Of a DNA stretch of 33,844 nt, positions 18,988-29,578 are shown piece by piece (the stretch's first letter is position 1; each line of letters starts with the position of its first letter). Origin of the DNA: Colwellia sp. D2M02 (lineage in GTDB: Bacteria > Pseudomonadota > Gammaproteobacteria > Enterobacterales > Alteromonadaceae); contig NZ_JAHKPW010000060.1 in the NCBI RefSeq assembly GCF_018860755.1, forward strand, positions 29,537 to 63,380, read 5' to 3'. The notes under the pieces were generated by a model. That model was not told the origin of the DNA. It worked only from the letters and a program-made list of their open reading frames with translations, and did not search any database. A program made the translations under genes and the position numbers.

Positions 18988-20163
18988 TTATTGGTTTTCT
19001 TTAAATACTTTAATTAAATCAATAAAGTGATCAAATAATGGTGCCGCATCATGTGGTCCAGGGCTTGCTTCAGGGTGGCCTTGGAAGCTAAATGCTGGCT
19101 TATCGGTTAAATGAATACCTTGAATTGAGCCATCAAATAATGAAGTATGCGTCACTTTAATGTTAGCTGGAATGTTAGCTTCATCAATTGCAAAACCATG
19201 GTTTTGTGAAGTTATCATTACCACATCGCGCGCATGATCTTTTACTGGGTGGTTAGCGCCGTGGTGACCAAACTTCATTTTTAATGTAGTTGCACCGCTC
19301 GCTAAACCTAATAATTGATGACCTAAACAAATACCAAATACTGGAATATCTGTTGTTAAGAACTCTTTAATTGCCGTAATTGCGTAGTCACATGGCTCTG
19401 GGTCACCTGGGCCATTAGATAGGAAAATACCATCTGGATTCATCGCAAGTACTTCGCTAGCAGGTGTTTGAGCTGGCACAACGGTTAACTTACAACCACG
19501 GTCTACTAACATGCGTAATATGTTACTTTTTGCGCCAAAGTCATAAGCGACAACATGGTAATCGTAACTCGCTGGTTTAGTGAAACCGGTACCTTCACCA
19601 TCGGCTACTTTCAGTGTCCAGCTACCTTCGTCCCATTGATATTGTTCTTTAGTTGAAACAACTTTGGCTAAGTCCATGCCTTTAAGGCCTGGAAATGATT
19701 TAGCTTGCGCTAAGGCTTTTTCTTGCTCTGCTACTAAGCTTTCTTCATCGCTATCTGATACATTCACGATACAACCGTTTTGTGCGCCTTTCTCACGTAA
19801 AATACGTGTTAATTTACGCGTATCAATATCAGCTATACCTAAAATGTTATGCGCTATTAGGTACTCACTTAAGCTTTGCTCATTACGGAAGTTACTTGCT
19901 AGTAAAGGTAAATCACGAATAACTAACCCTTTAGCTACAATACTATTCGATTCTTTATCTTCGCTATTTGTACCTGTATTACCAATATGTGGGTAAGTTA
20001 GGGTAATAATTTGCTCTGCGTAAGAGGGGTCGGTTAGAATTTCTTGATAACCTGTCATTGAGGTATTAAATACCACCTCACCAACAGCCGATCCTTTTGC
20101 ACCAATTGCGGTGCCTTTAAACACAGTGCCGTCTTCAAGCACTAAAATAGCAGATGTAGCCAA
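18988..20163 (-). CDS. carA: Carbamoyl-phosphate synthase small (glutaminase) subunit
   Basis: This 391-residue glutamine amidotransferase subunit passes ammonia to CarB. The class I GATase site is C279 in [11 protein letters not shown], and the partner His is in the C-terminal [14 protein letters not shown] place the start at a TTG (20163-20161), preceded by TTTGGAGG with a 5-nt gap, giving [12 protein letters not shown], which matches the E. coli start in position. The longer frame opening with a GTG at 20205 has no ribosome binding site and adds 14 residues foreign to the family. carB follows. The 259-bp region upstream, shared with the dapB 3' end, holds hairpins but no clear promoter that I can fix. 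Confidence 0.95.
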   Translation of the reverse strand: MATSAILVLEDGTVFKGTAIGAKGSAVGEVVFNTSMTGYQEILTDPSYAEQIITLTYPHIGNTGTNSEDKESNSIVAKGLVIRDLPLLASNFRNEQSLSEYLIAHNILGIADIDTRKLTRILREKGAQNGCIVNVSDSDEESLVAEQEKALAQAKSFPGLKGMDLAKVVSTKEQYQWDEGSWTLKVADGEGTGFTKPASYDYHVVAYDFGAKSNILRMLVDRGCKLTVVPAQTPASEVLAMNPDGIFLSNGPGDPEPCDYAITAIKEFLTTDIPVFGICLGHQLLGLASGATTLKMKFGHHGANHPVKDHARDVVMITSQNHGFAIDEANIPANIKVTHTSLFDGSIQGIHLTDKPAFSFQGHPEASPGPHDAAPLFDHFIDLIKVFKENQ

Positions 20164-20295
20164 TGTAACCTCCAAAGGAAGAAAAAATAAACGCAAAATT
20201 TGCACATAAAAAATGTCAAAAACTTAAATTCCTCTAAATTTTTGACAAAATCCACTTATTTTACGCTTGTAGTATTATTTCGTCTAGTAATAAAT

Positions 20296-20347
20296 CATAA
20301 AAAACAGCTCTTTTAGGTGATTTTGTTTTCAAACCGTCAAAAAGAGC
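20296..20347 (-). terminator. Hairpin plus T-run between dapB and carA
   Basis: On the minus strand, GCTCTTTT (20347-20340) pairs with AAAAGAGC (20314-20307) around a 25-nt internal part, then TGTTTTTTATG follows. It lies 76 nt past the dapB stop codon and about 140 nt before the carA start. It is most simply the dapB terminator; a carA leader attenuator is the alternative. Confidence 0.5.
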
Positions 20348-20422
20348 ACTTATCTTCGTTATAACATCCTAAAAACAAGTTAAAAATTATAATCAGGATG
20401 GTTTTATCAACCTTTTAGCTTT

Positions 20423-21229
20423 TTAATCCTTTAACCCTAAAACGTCTTGCATATCATAAAAACCATTGTCTGCATTTTGCAGCCAAAAAGCAGCTCGCAT
20501 TGCACCTAGTGCAAAAGTCATACGAGAACTAGCTTTATGGGTTATTTCAAGGCGCTCACCTAAATCAGCAAAAAAAGCAGTATGCTCACCAACAATATCG
20601 CCGGCTCTTACTGTCGCAAAACCAATGGTTTCTTTTTTACGTTCTTCGGTGATGCCTTCTCGGCCATAAACCGCGACGTCATTAAGGCTTCGCCCTAATT
20701 CATCGGCAATCACTTGTCCCATTTTTACCGCAGTACCTGACGGTGCATCCTTCTTAAAACGGTGATGGGCTTCAAAAATTTCTATATCAGTATAGTCACC
20801 AATCGCTTTTGCGGTAATTTGTAGCAATTTAAACATTAGGTTTACACCAACACTGGTGTTAGGCGCTAAAATTACCGGCATAGTGTTACCGGCGTTTTTA
20901 ATGGTAGCAACTTGTTCGTCGCTAAAGCCTGTAGTGCCTATCACTAAGGCTTTTTGATGTTCGTTACACCAAGCTAAGTTTTCTAACGTGGTTTCTATTG
21001 AAGTAAAATCAATAAACACGTCGGCATGACTTAACTGTGTTAATGATGTTGAAGTTTTTAGACCAATTGCGCCGATACCTGCTAATTCACCTAAATCAAA
21101 ATCAACAAAAGATGAACTTTCACGCACACTACCACCCACTAGCTCAATGCTTTCGTGTTCATGTGCCGCTTGTATTAAATTACGTCCCATGCGGCCGCTA
21201 CAACCTAAAATAGCTACTTTTACTTTCAT
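20423..21229 (-). CDS. dapB: 4-hydroxy-tetrahydrodipicolinate reductase
   Basis: This 268-residue NAD(P)H-dependent reductase acts in the diaminopimelate/lysine pathway. The Rossmann signature GCSGRMGRN is at 9-17. The catalytic and substrate-binding segment [15 protein letters not shown] (about 153-167) has H155 and K159, equivalent to E. coli H159 and K163. APNTSVGVN (122-130) is the conserved hinge. It lies upstream of carA on the same strand, the usual dapB-carA-carB order. Its own leader follows a hairpin at 21254-21286. Confidence 0.97.
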   Translation of the reverse strand: MKVKVAILGCSGRMGRNLIQAAHEHESIELVGGSVRESSSFVDFDLGELAGIGAIGLKTSTSLTQLSHADVFIDFTSIETTLENLAWCNEHQKALVIGTTGFSDEQVATIKNAGNTMPVILAPNTSVGVNLMFKLLQITAKAIGDYTDIEIFEAHHRFKKDAPSGTAVKMGQVIADELGRSLNDVAVYGREGITEERKKETIGFATVRAGDIVGEHTAFFADLGERLEITHKASSRMTFALGAMRAAFWLQNADNGFYDMQDVLGLKD

Positions 21230-21253
21230 ACTTTTCTCTTTGAGTTTTCTTTA

Positions 21254-21286
21254 AAAGGCAATTTAAAAAATAGTTAAATTGCCTTT
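21254..21286 (-). terminator. Terminator candidate after the 142-residue gene
   Basis: A 12-bp perfect stem (21254-21265 with 21275-21286, arms AAAGGCAATTTA and TAAATTGCCTTT) has a 9-nt loop and a short T-run on the minus strand. It lies 46 nt beyond the stop of the small upstream gene and 25 nt before dapB. Confidence 0.6.
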
Positions 21287-21331
21287 AATAGTTTTTAATT
21301 GATGCTGTTTAATATATTAAGGTGCCATTAA

Positions 21332-21760
21332 TTAAGCAGTAACCGATATTGAGAATGAATGCTCTAGTGATAATGAATTACTAAGCTCATGAGAAATGAC
21401 ATTCATTATTTTTAATTCATCAGCTACAACTAACACATGATATAGCGCAGTAAAATCAGCAAAAATCTGCTGATTACCATCGAAAAAGTCCCAATCAATG
21501 CTCACTAAAAAAACCGTTTCGTCTATTTGTTGGTAACTGGCTTTTCTCACTACTATAGTAGAGGTTTCAGCTTCTTTTAGCTGGGTAAATATTTCCCCTA
21601 GTGCTGCATGGCATTCTTGCTCATTAACAACAAGCGTTAACTTATCAGGCGTATTTAATGTACAAGGTAAGTGATAGCAACTAGCAATCCCCGCTAAGTT
21701 GTACGTTTTAAAGTACTGCAAGTAACGAGTAAAAAGATTAGTTATTTTGTTAGTATTCAT
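21332..21760 (-). CDS. Unknown protein, possibly NTF2/SnoaL-like fold
   Basis: This 142-residue soluble protein has no signal peptide or membrane segment. The N-terminus FTRYLQYFKTYNLAGIASCYHLPCTLNTPDK looks like the opening helix and first strands of an NTF2-like cone. SIDWDFFDGNQQIFADFTALYHVLV and ELKIMNVISHEL then look like later strands. The fold suggestion is from pattern only; no catalytic residues can be assigned. It lies between a terminator after the FKBP gene and dapB, and both are flanked by hairpins, so it may be transcribed alone or by read-through. The Shine-Dalgarno is weak. Confidence 0.65.
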   Translation of the reverse strand: MNTNKITNLFTRYLQYFKTYNLAGIASCYHLPCTLNTPDKLTLVVNEQECHAALGEIFTQLKEAETSTIVVRKASYQQIDETVFLVSIDWDFFDGNQQIFADFTALYHVLVVADELKIMNVISHELSNSLSLEHSFSISVTA

Positions 21761-21774
21761 TCTTAATATCAGTT

Positions 21775-21802
21775 CAATAAAAAGCCCTCAACGGAGGGCT
21801 TT
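21775..21802 (-). terminator. Rho-independent terminator of the FKBP gene
   Basis: AAAGCCCTC (21781-21789) pairs with GAGGGCTTT (21794-21802) around a 4-nt loop. On the minus strand the stem is followed by TTTATT. It begins 9 nt past the stop codon of the isomerase gene. Confidence 0.85.
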
Positions 21803-21811
21803 AAAAATAAC

Positions 21812-22423
21812 TTACTTAATGCTTAATAACTCAACATCAAATACTAACGTTGCATAAGGAGGAATAGCACCTTGTGAACCACGTTCGCCGTAAGCTAAGT
21901 TATAAGGAATAGCTAAACGCCATTTTGAACCTTCAGTCATTAACTGTAATGCTTCAGTCCAGCCAGCAATAACACCATTTACTGGGAATTCAGCAGGTTG
22001 TCCACGCTCTACAGAGCTATCAAATACATCGCCATTTGCAAATGTACCATGGTAATGAACACTTACTGTGCTATCTGCTGCTGGCTTTTCGCCTTCACCA
22101 GTAGTAATTACTTCGTATTGTAAACCTGATTCAGTTACAGTGACTTCTGCACGTTGAGCATTTTCAGCTAAAAAGGCTTCACCTGCAGCTGCTGCTTCTT
22201 TGGCTGCAGCTTGCTCTAGTTCCTGTAATTTTTTAGAAACAACAGTAAATGCTTCATTTAAATCTTCATCCGATACTTGGCTTGCAGCATCAGCTAATGC
22301 ATCAGCAATACCTGCTTGTACTGCCGTAATATCAAACTCTTTAAAAGGGTTGTTACGTAATTGGTCACCTAGTTGACGACCTACACCATAGCTTACACGT
22401 TGTTCAATTGTTTCAAATGACAT
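21812..22423 (-). CDS. fklB: FKBP-type peptidyl-prolyl cis-trans isomerase, FklB-like
   Basis: This 203-residue protein has an N-terminal helical dimerisation domain (about 1-90) starting MSFETIEQRVSYGVGRQLGDQ. A C-terminal FKBP domain follows, with GLQYEVITTGEGEKPA, VSVHYHGTFANGDVFDSS, the VIAGWTEALQLM strand and GSQGAIPPYATLVFDVELL. There is no signal peptide, so it is cytoplasmic like FklB rather than periplasmic FkpA. It would catalyse proline isomerisation and act as a chaperone. GGAG lies 10 nt before the ATG. It is divergent from the antiporter gene. Confidence 0.92.
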   Translation of the reverse strand: MSFETIEQRVSYGVGRQLGDQLRNNPFKEFDITAVQAGIADALADAASQVSDEDLNEAFTVVSKKLQELEQAAAKEAAAAGEAFLAENAQRAEVTVTESGLQYEVITTGEGEKPAADSTVSVHYHGTFANGDVFDSSVERGQPAEFPVNGVIAGWTEALQLMTEGSKWRLAIPYNLAYGERGSQGAIPPYATLVFDVELLSIK

Positions 22424-22729
22424 TATTCACTAACTCCAGATATTATCAGCCATTCATAGACTGAATATTTTTAGATAGGGTTTAAAATTTGTCGGATTTT
22501 ATCATAAATCTTTACGTCACTGTAGTGTAGTAACAAAGTAAATCGTAATAAATTATAAGATGGCTTAATAAAGCTATTATTAAAGCACTCTATTTCTTTA
22601 TGGTCGTAATAAAGCGCATTAATCTTTACATAATGATCTCAAATCCATTTAGCCATCTAAACATCTATATTGACAGTTTCTGTTATGCTTTTATAATGCA
22701 CTCTATTGTTGATAATACAGAACATTACT
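22424..22729. other. Divergent intergenic region, FKBP gene / antiporter gene
   Basis: About 306 bp with no supported gene. It carries the near-consensus plus-strand promoter at 22670-22697 and must hold the minus-strand promoter of the FKBP gene, which I could not place confidently. A 14-codon frame at 22696-22740 overlaps the antiporter start but begins upstream of the predicted transcription start, so it is not called. Confidence 0.6.
22670..22697 (+). promoter_or_regulatory. Near-consensus sigma70 promoter of the antiporter gene
   Basis: A perfect TTGACA (22670-22675) and a perfect TATAAT (22692-22697) are separated by 16 nt. They predict a transcription start near 22704, about 26 nt before the ATG at 22730. 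This argues for that ATG rather than the TTG at 22706. Confidence 0.8.
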
Positions 22730-24091
22730 ATGAATCATGAAGAACAACCTTCACCTACATTTACTAAGCCAAGTTTAATTACTCCAAAACTCAGTGCGTT
22801 ATTACCTTTTGCGGTGTTTTTAAGCCTATTTTTAGGTACCGGCATTATATTAACGTTACAAGGTGTCGATTTTGCCTTTTATCAATTACCTGCAAGTATT
22901 GCTATCATTCCAGCGATCTTGGTAGCGATATACGCCGGTATGCGAATAGGTACAGGCTCACTTAACCAACAAATTGCTCAATTTATCTCTGGTGCCGGTA
23001 ATAGCAACATTACTACCATGTGTGTTATTTACTTATTAGCAGGTGCTTTTGCGGTGGTAGCAAAAGCGACAGGCAGTGTTGATGCAAGTGTAGAGTTAGG
23101 GCTAGCCATTTTTCCAGATTATCTACTACTGCCCGGTTTGTTTCTGGTTGCTGCTCTTTTATCTACGGCTATGGGCACATCAATGGGAACCATTGCCGCA
23201 ATCGCTCCCATTGCACTTGGATTTATCGACTCAGCGCAGCTTGATGCAGCGCTTGTTGCTGGTTGTATTGTTTCAGGTGCAATTTTTGGCGATAACTTAT
23301 CTATCATTTCAGATACCACGATAGCCTCAACGCGCAGTCAAGGCGCACATATGAAAGATAAGTTTAAAGTAAATTTTAAATTTGCCGTACCTGCAGCGTT
23401 AATCTGTTTGGTGGCTTTTGCTATTTTAGGCGGAGAGGTCAATCATAGTATTAGCAGTGATGCTTCGTTAATTGGCCTGCTCCCTTACGCGGTTATTTTA
23501 GTTCTAGCTTTGATGGGGGTTAATGTTTTTGCCGTATTAGTTGCAGGAATAATACTCGCCGCTGTTATAGGTATGTTAACGAGTGATTATCAAGTATCCG
23601 CTTGGGTAAACGACATTAATAGTGGTTTTGCAAGCATGCAAGATATATTCATTTTATCTTTATTTATTGGTGGGTTAAGTGAGTTAGTAAGACAACAAGG
23701 TGGTTTAGCTGCATTAACAAAGGCAATAGAGTCACTCGCTAGAAAATTAAGTCCAAGTAATAATAAGCGTGCCGCTGGTTTTGGTATTTCCGGTCTAGCT
23801 TTTCTGTGTAATTTTTTTACTGCTAATAATACCGTATCAATTATAGTGACCGGCGACACCGCTAAAAACCTCGCCACTGACGGCGAATTAAGTCCGGCAG
23901 AATCAGCGAGTTTGTTAGACGTTTTTGCTTGTATCAACCAAGGGTTATTGCCTTATGGCGCTCAAGCTTTATTATTAGGGGCTACCTTAAAGATTTCACC
24001 TATCGAGGTGGCAAGCCACGCTTTCTATCCTATGGTATTATTTTTTGTTGCCGGCTTTTCTTTTTGGCGATTAACCCGAAAAAACAACTAA
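22730..24091 (+). CDS. Na+/H+ antiporter NhaC-family membrane protein
   Basis: This 453-residue inner-membrane transporter has roughly eleven hydrophobic segments. The motif GTSMGTIAAIAPIALGF in the fourth to fifth segments and FGDNLSIISDTTIAST soon after are characteristic of NhaC-type exchangers. A repeat-like second half contains FLCNFFTANNTVSIIVTGDTAK. It probably exports Na+ (or another small substrate) against protons, fitting a marine cell, though some NhaC-like proteins carry organic acids or amino acids. The start at 22730 follows from the promoter position; a TTG 8 codons earlier would be almost at the transcription start. The Shine-Dalgarno is weak. A loose hairpin with a T-run lies after the stop. 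Confidence 0.82.
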   Translation: MNHEEQPSPTFTKPSLITPKLSALLPFAVFLSLFLGTGIILTLQGVDFAFYQLPASIAIIPAILVAIYAGMRIGTGSLNQQIAQFISGAGNSNITTMCVIYLLAGAFAVVAKATGSVDASVELGLAIFPDYLLLPGLFLVAALLSTAMGTSMGTIAAIAPIALGFIDSAQLDAALVAGCIVSGAIFGDNLSIISDTTIASTRSQGAHMKDKFKVNFKFAVPAALICLVAFAILGGEVNHSISSDASLIGLLPYAVILVLALMGVNVFAVLVAGIILAAVIGMLTSDYQVSAWVNDINSGFASMQDIFILSLFIGGLSELVRQQGGLAALTKAIESLARKLSPSNNKRAAGFGISGLAFLCNFFTANNTVSIIVTGDTAKNLATDGELSPAESASLLDVFACINQGLLPYGAQALLLGATLKISPIEVASHAFYPMVLFFVAGFSFWRLTRKNN

Positions 24092-24095
24092 CTTC

Positions 24096-24145
24096 ATGCT
24101 ATGATCAATAAATGATTAAAGTATTTTGTATCAAAAGCATTTTTT
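24096..24145 (+). terminator. Weak terminator candidate after the antiporter gene
   Basis: ATGCT near 24096 can pair with AGCAT near 24140, helped by an inner TGAT/ATCA, and is followed by five T residues. The loop is large and the stem imperfect, so this is tentative. Confidence 0.35.
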
Positions 24146-24155
24146 AAGTGAAGAC

Positions 24156-24300
24156 TAGGGGCTGTTGAACTTTCGCGATTAAATTTTGTTCGAGATAAAA
24201 GCGTTTTAATCGCGGCAGACAGTATGTTGCCTAGTCACTCTAAGTAAATACTGTTCAACAAAGAGCTGCAAAAACAATCTCGAAAGTTCAACAGTCCCTA
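24156..24300 (+). mobile_element. MITE-like element with 25-bp terminal inverted repeats
   Basis: This 145-bp element begins TAGGGGCTGTTGAACTTTCG and ends with its inverse, TAGGGACTGTTGAACTTTCG on the minus strand; the repeats match 23 of 25 bases (24156-24180 and 24276-24300). The terminal TA on each side could be a target duplication, as for IS630- or some IS5-type transposases, but the parent element is not in the window. An internal 10-bp stem (24174-24183 with 24205-24214) gives it a folded left half. It has no coding capacity. A partial second copy lies at 1-73 in the opposite orientation. It sits 16 nt upstream of the next gene. Confidence 0.75.
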
Positions 24301-24316
24301 AGGTAATAACATACGG

Positions 24317-24712
24317 ATGAAACTTTACTGCTCCCCCGACTTATTCCACCTAATTGCCCAACGATTTTTATCCTTTCGCTGGCGTTTATTAGGCTGGAGT
24401 GCTCCTTTGCTTATATTATTCACGTTAATACAAGCACAAATTAACGCCAACACACCAACGCTGCTAGTTTGGTTAGCCTTTTTGATTTTGTTTAGTGGTT
24501 TGCAGTTGCTGGTATTTAGCGCTTTTATTTGGTTTTTTCAGCAACTTCCCTCGAAAAAAGAAGCGGCTAAAATATCTTCGGAAAAAAGTAAATCGCCCAG
24601 TTATTGGTTTAAACTTTACCGAGCAGTTGAGTGGTGCGAAGCGGTATTATTTTTTATTTTATTACCAATGCCAACGTTGATATTTTTATACGCGATCATT
24701 GTCGTCGGCTAA
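24317..24712 (+). CDS. Unknown small membrane protein
   Basis: This 131-residue protein has about three transmembrane segments (near 26-42, 46-75 and 108-130), separated by a charged loop around 76-100 (PSKKEAAKISSEKSKS). I do not recognise a family. It lies alone between the MITE-like element and a convergent operon end. The element comes to within 16 nt of the start codon, so transcription may begin in or beyond it; the short GG-containing sequence before the ATG is a poor ribosome binding site. Codon use looks like that of the neighbours. It is plausible as a real gene because of its length and coherent hydrophobic pattern, but no homolog is named. Confidence 0.65.
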   Translation: MKLYCSPDLFHLIAQRFLSFRWRLLGWSAPLLILFTLIQAQINANTPTLLVWLAFLILFSGLQLLVFSAFIWFFQQLPSKKEAAKISSEKSKSPSYWFKLYRAVEWCEAVLFFILLPMPTLIFLYAIIVVG

Positions 24713-24734
24713 CCCCTCCATTAAGCCAACAACA

Positions 24735-24791
24735 CAATAAAATAAAATAAAATAAAATAAAACACATTAGCTATTATGTCGGCTAATGTGT
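24735..24791 (-). terminator. Terminator of zipA-ligA-DUF3392, with tail made of an AAAAT repeat
   Basis: ACACATTAGC (24762-24771) pairs with GCTAATGTGT (24782-24791) around a 10-nt loop, 11 nt past the stop codon of the small membrane gene. On the minus strand the tail is TTTTATTTTATTTT, formed by about five copies of an AAAAT pentamer (24736-24761). Confidence 0.75.
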
Positions 24792-24802
24792 ATTTGTTAC
24801 GC

Positions 24803-27198
<2,396 letters not shown>

Positions 27199-27377
27199 TC
27201 AATAAGGCTATAGAAAAAGAATAAAATAAGTGGTGATAATACTAAGAGTTATATGGGTTAATTAGAAACCATTTGACGACTTTTTAACGGTAAGCTGGCT
27301 CAAAACACTATAATTACCAACACACAACCTAAGCAGTAATAGAGCTTGTATATTGGTAATTATTATTCGTTATTATT

Positions 27378-28466
27378 TTAAGCGGAAGCTATACGGTTTA
27401 AGCGATCGAACTCACGAATTTTACTCATATAATGCTGCTCTGTTTGTTGAGTCATGACATTTCTTTTATCATCGAGAATTTGCGCATTAAACTCTGCAGC
27501 TAACTGTTTGGCAGCATTAAGCATTTGCTCAAAAACAACAAAAGGATCGCCGTGGTTAGGTAGCATCATAAACAAACTAACCCCAGCTGTTGCAAAGGTT
27601 TCCATGCTATCTAAATCAAACGATCCCGGCTGCATCATGTTCGCTAAGCTGAAAGTAACATCACCATTACCGGCGTTATCTTGATGACGATGAAAAATAT
27701 TCATTTCGCCATATTTAAGCCCTAAAGTTAATAAGCTTGGTAACAGTGCGGCACCTAACATTTGTTGATTGGCAGGCATAACTACTGATAAGACAATAAC
27801 CTGTGGCTCAACTTTTTCAGCGGTTTGGCTAACGGTGTCTACCGTACTTTGAGTATCGCTCACTTGTTCTGTATTAGTTTCTTGTACTGGCTCAGCAAAG
27901 TTAATTTCCATTTGTTCACGCTTTACAGGCTCTTTATTAACAGGAGGTTTAACACGAGACGGTTTTGCTTTAATTACGGGTTGCTGATAAACGGGCTCTC
28001 TTTTTACTTTTGTGTTTTCTTTAGCTAGTTCTAGCTCGGGTTCAGTTTGAGTCTCGCTTGTTGCCACTTGTTGCGTTAAAACAAGATCGTCTCCTAATTC
28101 TTCTTTACTAAAGGTTTTAGGAGGCCCTTCATTAAACCAGTCACTATTTTGGGCTGAATCAAGCTCGGTATTAATTAAAGCTTCACTTTCATTAATCGAT
28201 GTATGCTCTTCTTCGAAGCTATTTTCAACTGGCTGGTTTGTTGTATCTTGCCAGGTTGGCTGTTTTTTAACAGTCACTTGGCCAACGCCATCTTGATCAA
28301 AACCGCTACCATCGAAATCACGAGAAACAGGCTCAACCCTAGCTTTTGTGGCTTTGAGCTTATAAGGGTTCTTCTGTTTACGAATAGTCCATAAACCGTG
28401 CACAAAAATAGCGCCAATCACAAGGACACTAATAATAATTAATACATTTCTAAAGTTATCTTCCAT
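27378..28466 (-). CDS. zipA: Cell division protein ZipA
   Basis: This 362-residue inner-membrane protein tethers FtsZ to the membrane. It has a single N-terminal transmembrane helix (about 7-25), then a basic stretch, a long Pro/Glu/Gln/Lys-rich linker (about 40-220), and the C-terminal FtsZ-binding domain (about 225-355) with VVMPANQQMLGAALLPSLL and GDPFVVFEQMLNAAKQLA. The linker is acidic and repetitive, as is usual for ZipA. It is divergent from cysZ and upstream of ligA, the conserved cysZ/zipA-ligA layout. Confidence 0.95.
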   Translation of the reverse strand: MEDNFRNVLIIISVLVIGAIFVHGLWTIRKQKNPYKLKATKARVEPVSRDFDGSGFDQDGVGQVTVKKQPTWQDTTNQPVENSFEEEHTSINESEALINTELDSAQNSDWFNEGPPKTFSKEELGDDLVLTQQVATSETQTEPELELAKENTKVKREPVYQQPVIKAKPSRVKPPVNKEPVKREQMEINFAEPVQETNTEQVSDTQSTVDTVSQTAEKVEPQVIVLSVVMPANQQMLGAALLPSLLTLGLKYGEMNIFHRHQDNAGNGDVTFSLANMMQPGSFDLDSMETFATAGVSLFMMLPNHGDPFVVFEQMLNAAKQLAAEFNAQILDDKRNVMTQQTEQHYMSKIREFDRLNRIASA

Positions 28467-28650
28467 TTTTAAGCCTGTTTACTAACCGTGTTGATTATTG
28501 CATACACTATTCGTTACGATTTACGTAACATTATATCAGTCAACTTTATCAGAAACTTTGGTATTTTGTAACAAGTTAGTGCTGTTATTACACTTAGGCA
28601 CAATTTATACTGTATCATCGTTTTTAATACGCTAACGCCCTTATTTAATT

Positions 28651-29430
28651 ATGAAAAAACACACATCAACGACAACACCTATTCGCGCATTACCCGTGAC
28701 CTCTAATGGAGCCCGTTATTTTTTTCGTGGCTTGGAATTGATCACTCATAAAAGCTTAAGAAAGTTTGTCTTTATCCCGCTTCTGATTAACATTATGCTA
28801 TTTTCTACCGCATTATATTTTATGGTATTAGAGCTTGACCACTATATGAATGTATTACTTGGTTGGCTACCTAGCTGGCTTGATTGGTTAAGTATGGTGT
28901 TATGGCCGTTTGCGGTGCTCACAATTCTAGTAGTGTTTTCTTTTATATTTAGTAGCGCAGCAAATTGGTTAGCAGCACCATTCAATGGTTTGTTGTCCGA
29001 AAAGGTTGAAGCACTTTTATCTGGTGATAAGCCTCCTGAAGAAGGCGCCTTTGCTGTTATTAAAGATATTCCTAGAACATTAAAACGTGAAGCTAGCAAA
29101 CTTTATTATTACTTACCAAGAGCTATAGGCTTTTTTATCATTATGTGGTTTTTACCCGTAATAGGCCAAATCATTTGGTTTTTATTTGTTACTTGGATGA
29201 TGGCTATTCAATACAAGGATTACCCGTTTGATAACCATAAAGTGCCGTTTAATGAAATGAAAGTAGCATTAAAACAAAAGCAAGGCTTAAGCTATAGTTT
29301 TGGGGCAACCATCGCTATATTCTCTATGTTACCAATTATCAATTTTATCGTAATGCCTGTTGCTATTTGCGGTGCAACAGCGATATGGGTAGATCACTAT
29401 AAAAATAATTTTGTCACTCGAACATACTAA
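28651..29430 (+). CDS. cysZ: Sulfate transporter CysZ
   Basis: This 259-residue inner-membrane protein mediates sulfate uptake for cysteine synthesis. The hallmark start GARYFFRGLELITHKSLRKFVFIPLLIN (broken here by residue positions 22-49) leads into four hydrophobic stretches. The conserved ANWLAAPFNGLLSEKVE and MMAIQYKDYPFDNH segments follow. Its place next to zipA supports the call. No clear Shine-Dalgarno precedes the ATG. An imperfect inverted repeat (TTTTTATC/GATAAAAA, 29496-29519) follows the gene. Confidence 0.93.
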   Translation: MKKHTSTTTPIRALPVTSNGARYFFRGLELITHKSLRKFVFIPLLINIMLFSTALYFMVLELDHYMNVLLGWLPSWLDWLSMVLWPFAVLTILVVFSFIFSSAANWLAAPFNGLLSEKVEALLSGDKPPEEGAFAVIKDIPRTLKREASKLYYYLPRAIGFFIIMWFLPVIGQIIWFLFVTWMMAIQYKDYPFDNHKVPFNEMKVALKQKQGLSYSFGATIAIFSMLPIINFIVMPVAICGATAIWVDHYKNNFVTRTY

Positions 29431-29528
29431 TTTTTATTTAAGCAACTTTCATTTATTCTTTAAACAAATTGTTGATGTTACCAACAAAAACAGGCTTTTT
29501 ATCGCCTAAGTGATAAAAATCGGATATA

Positions 29529-29556
29529 TTGAAATAAACCTATAAAGTAAGATATT
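29529..29556 (+). promoter_or_regulatory. Promoter candidate for the secreted protein / borosin-like operon
   Basis: TTGAAA (29529-29534) and GATATT (29551-29556) are separated by 16 nt and lie about 23 nt upstream of the ATG at 29579. The -10 matches only 4 of 6 consensus bases. No terminator is seen until after 31991, so it could drive four genes. Confidence 0.35.
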
Positions 29557-29578
29557 TAACAGCAGGAAGTTACCACAA

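Noticed and set aside
20164..20205. GTG-initiated 14-residue N-terminal extension of CarA
   Set aside because: It has no ribosome binding site and no family match, while a TTG with a strong Shine-Dalgarno lies downstream in frame.
22696..22740. 14-codon upstream frame overlapping the antiporter start
   Set aside because: Its ATG overlaps the TATAAT -10 box and lies before the predicted transcription start near 22704, so it would not be transcribed from that promoter.
27312..27361. 9-bp inverted repeat AATTACCAA/TTGGTAATT between zipA and ligA
   Set aside because: The loop is 32 nt and the stem AT-rich; there is no T-run and it is not clearly a terminator or operator.
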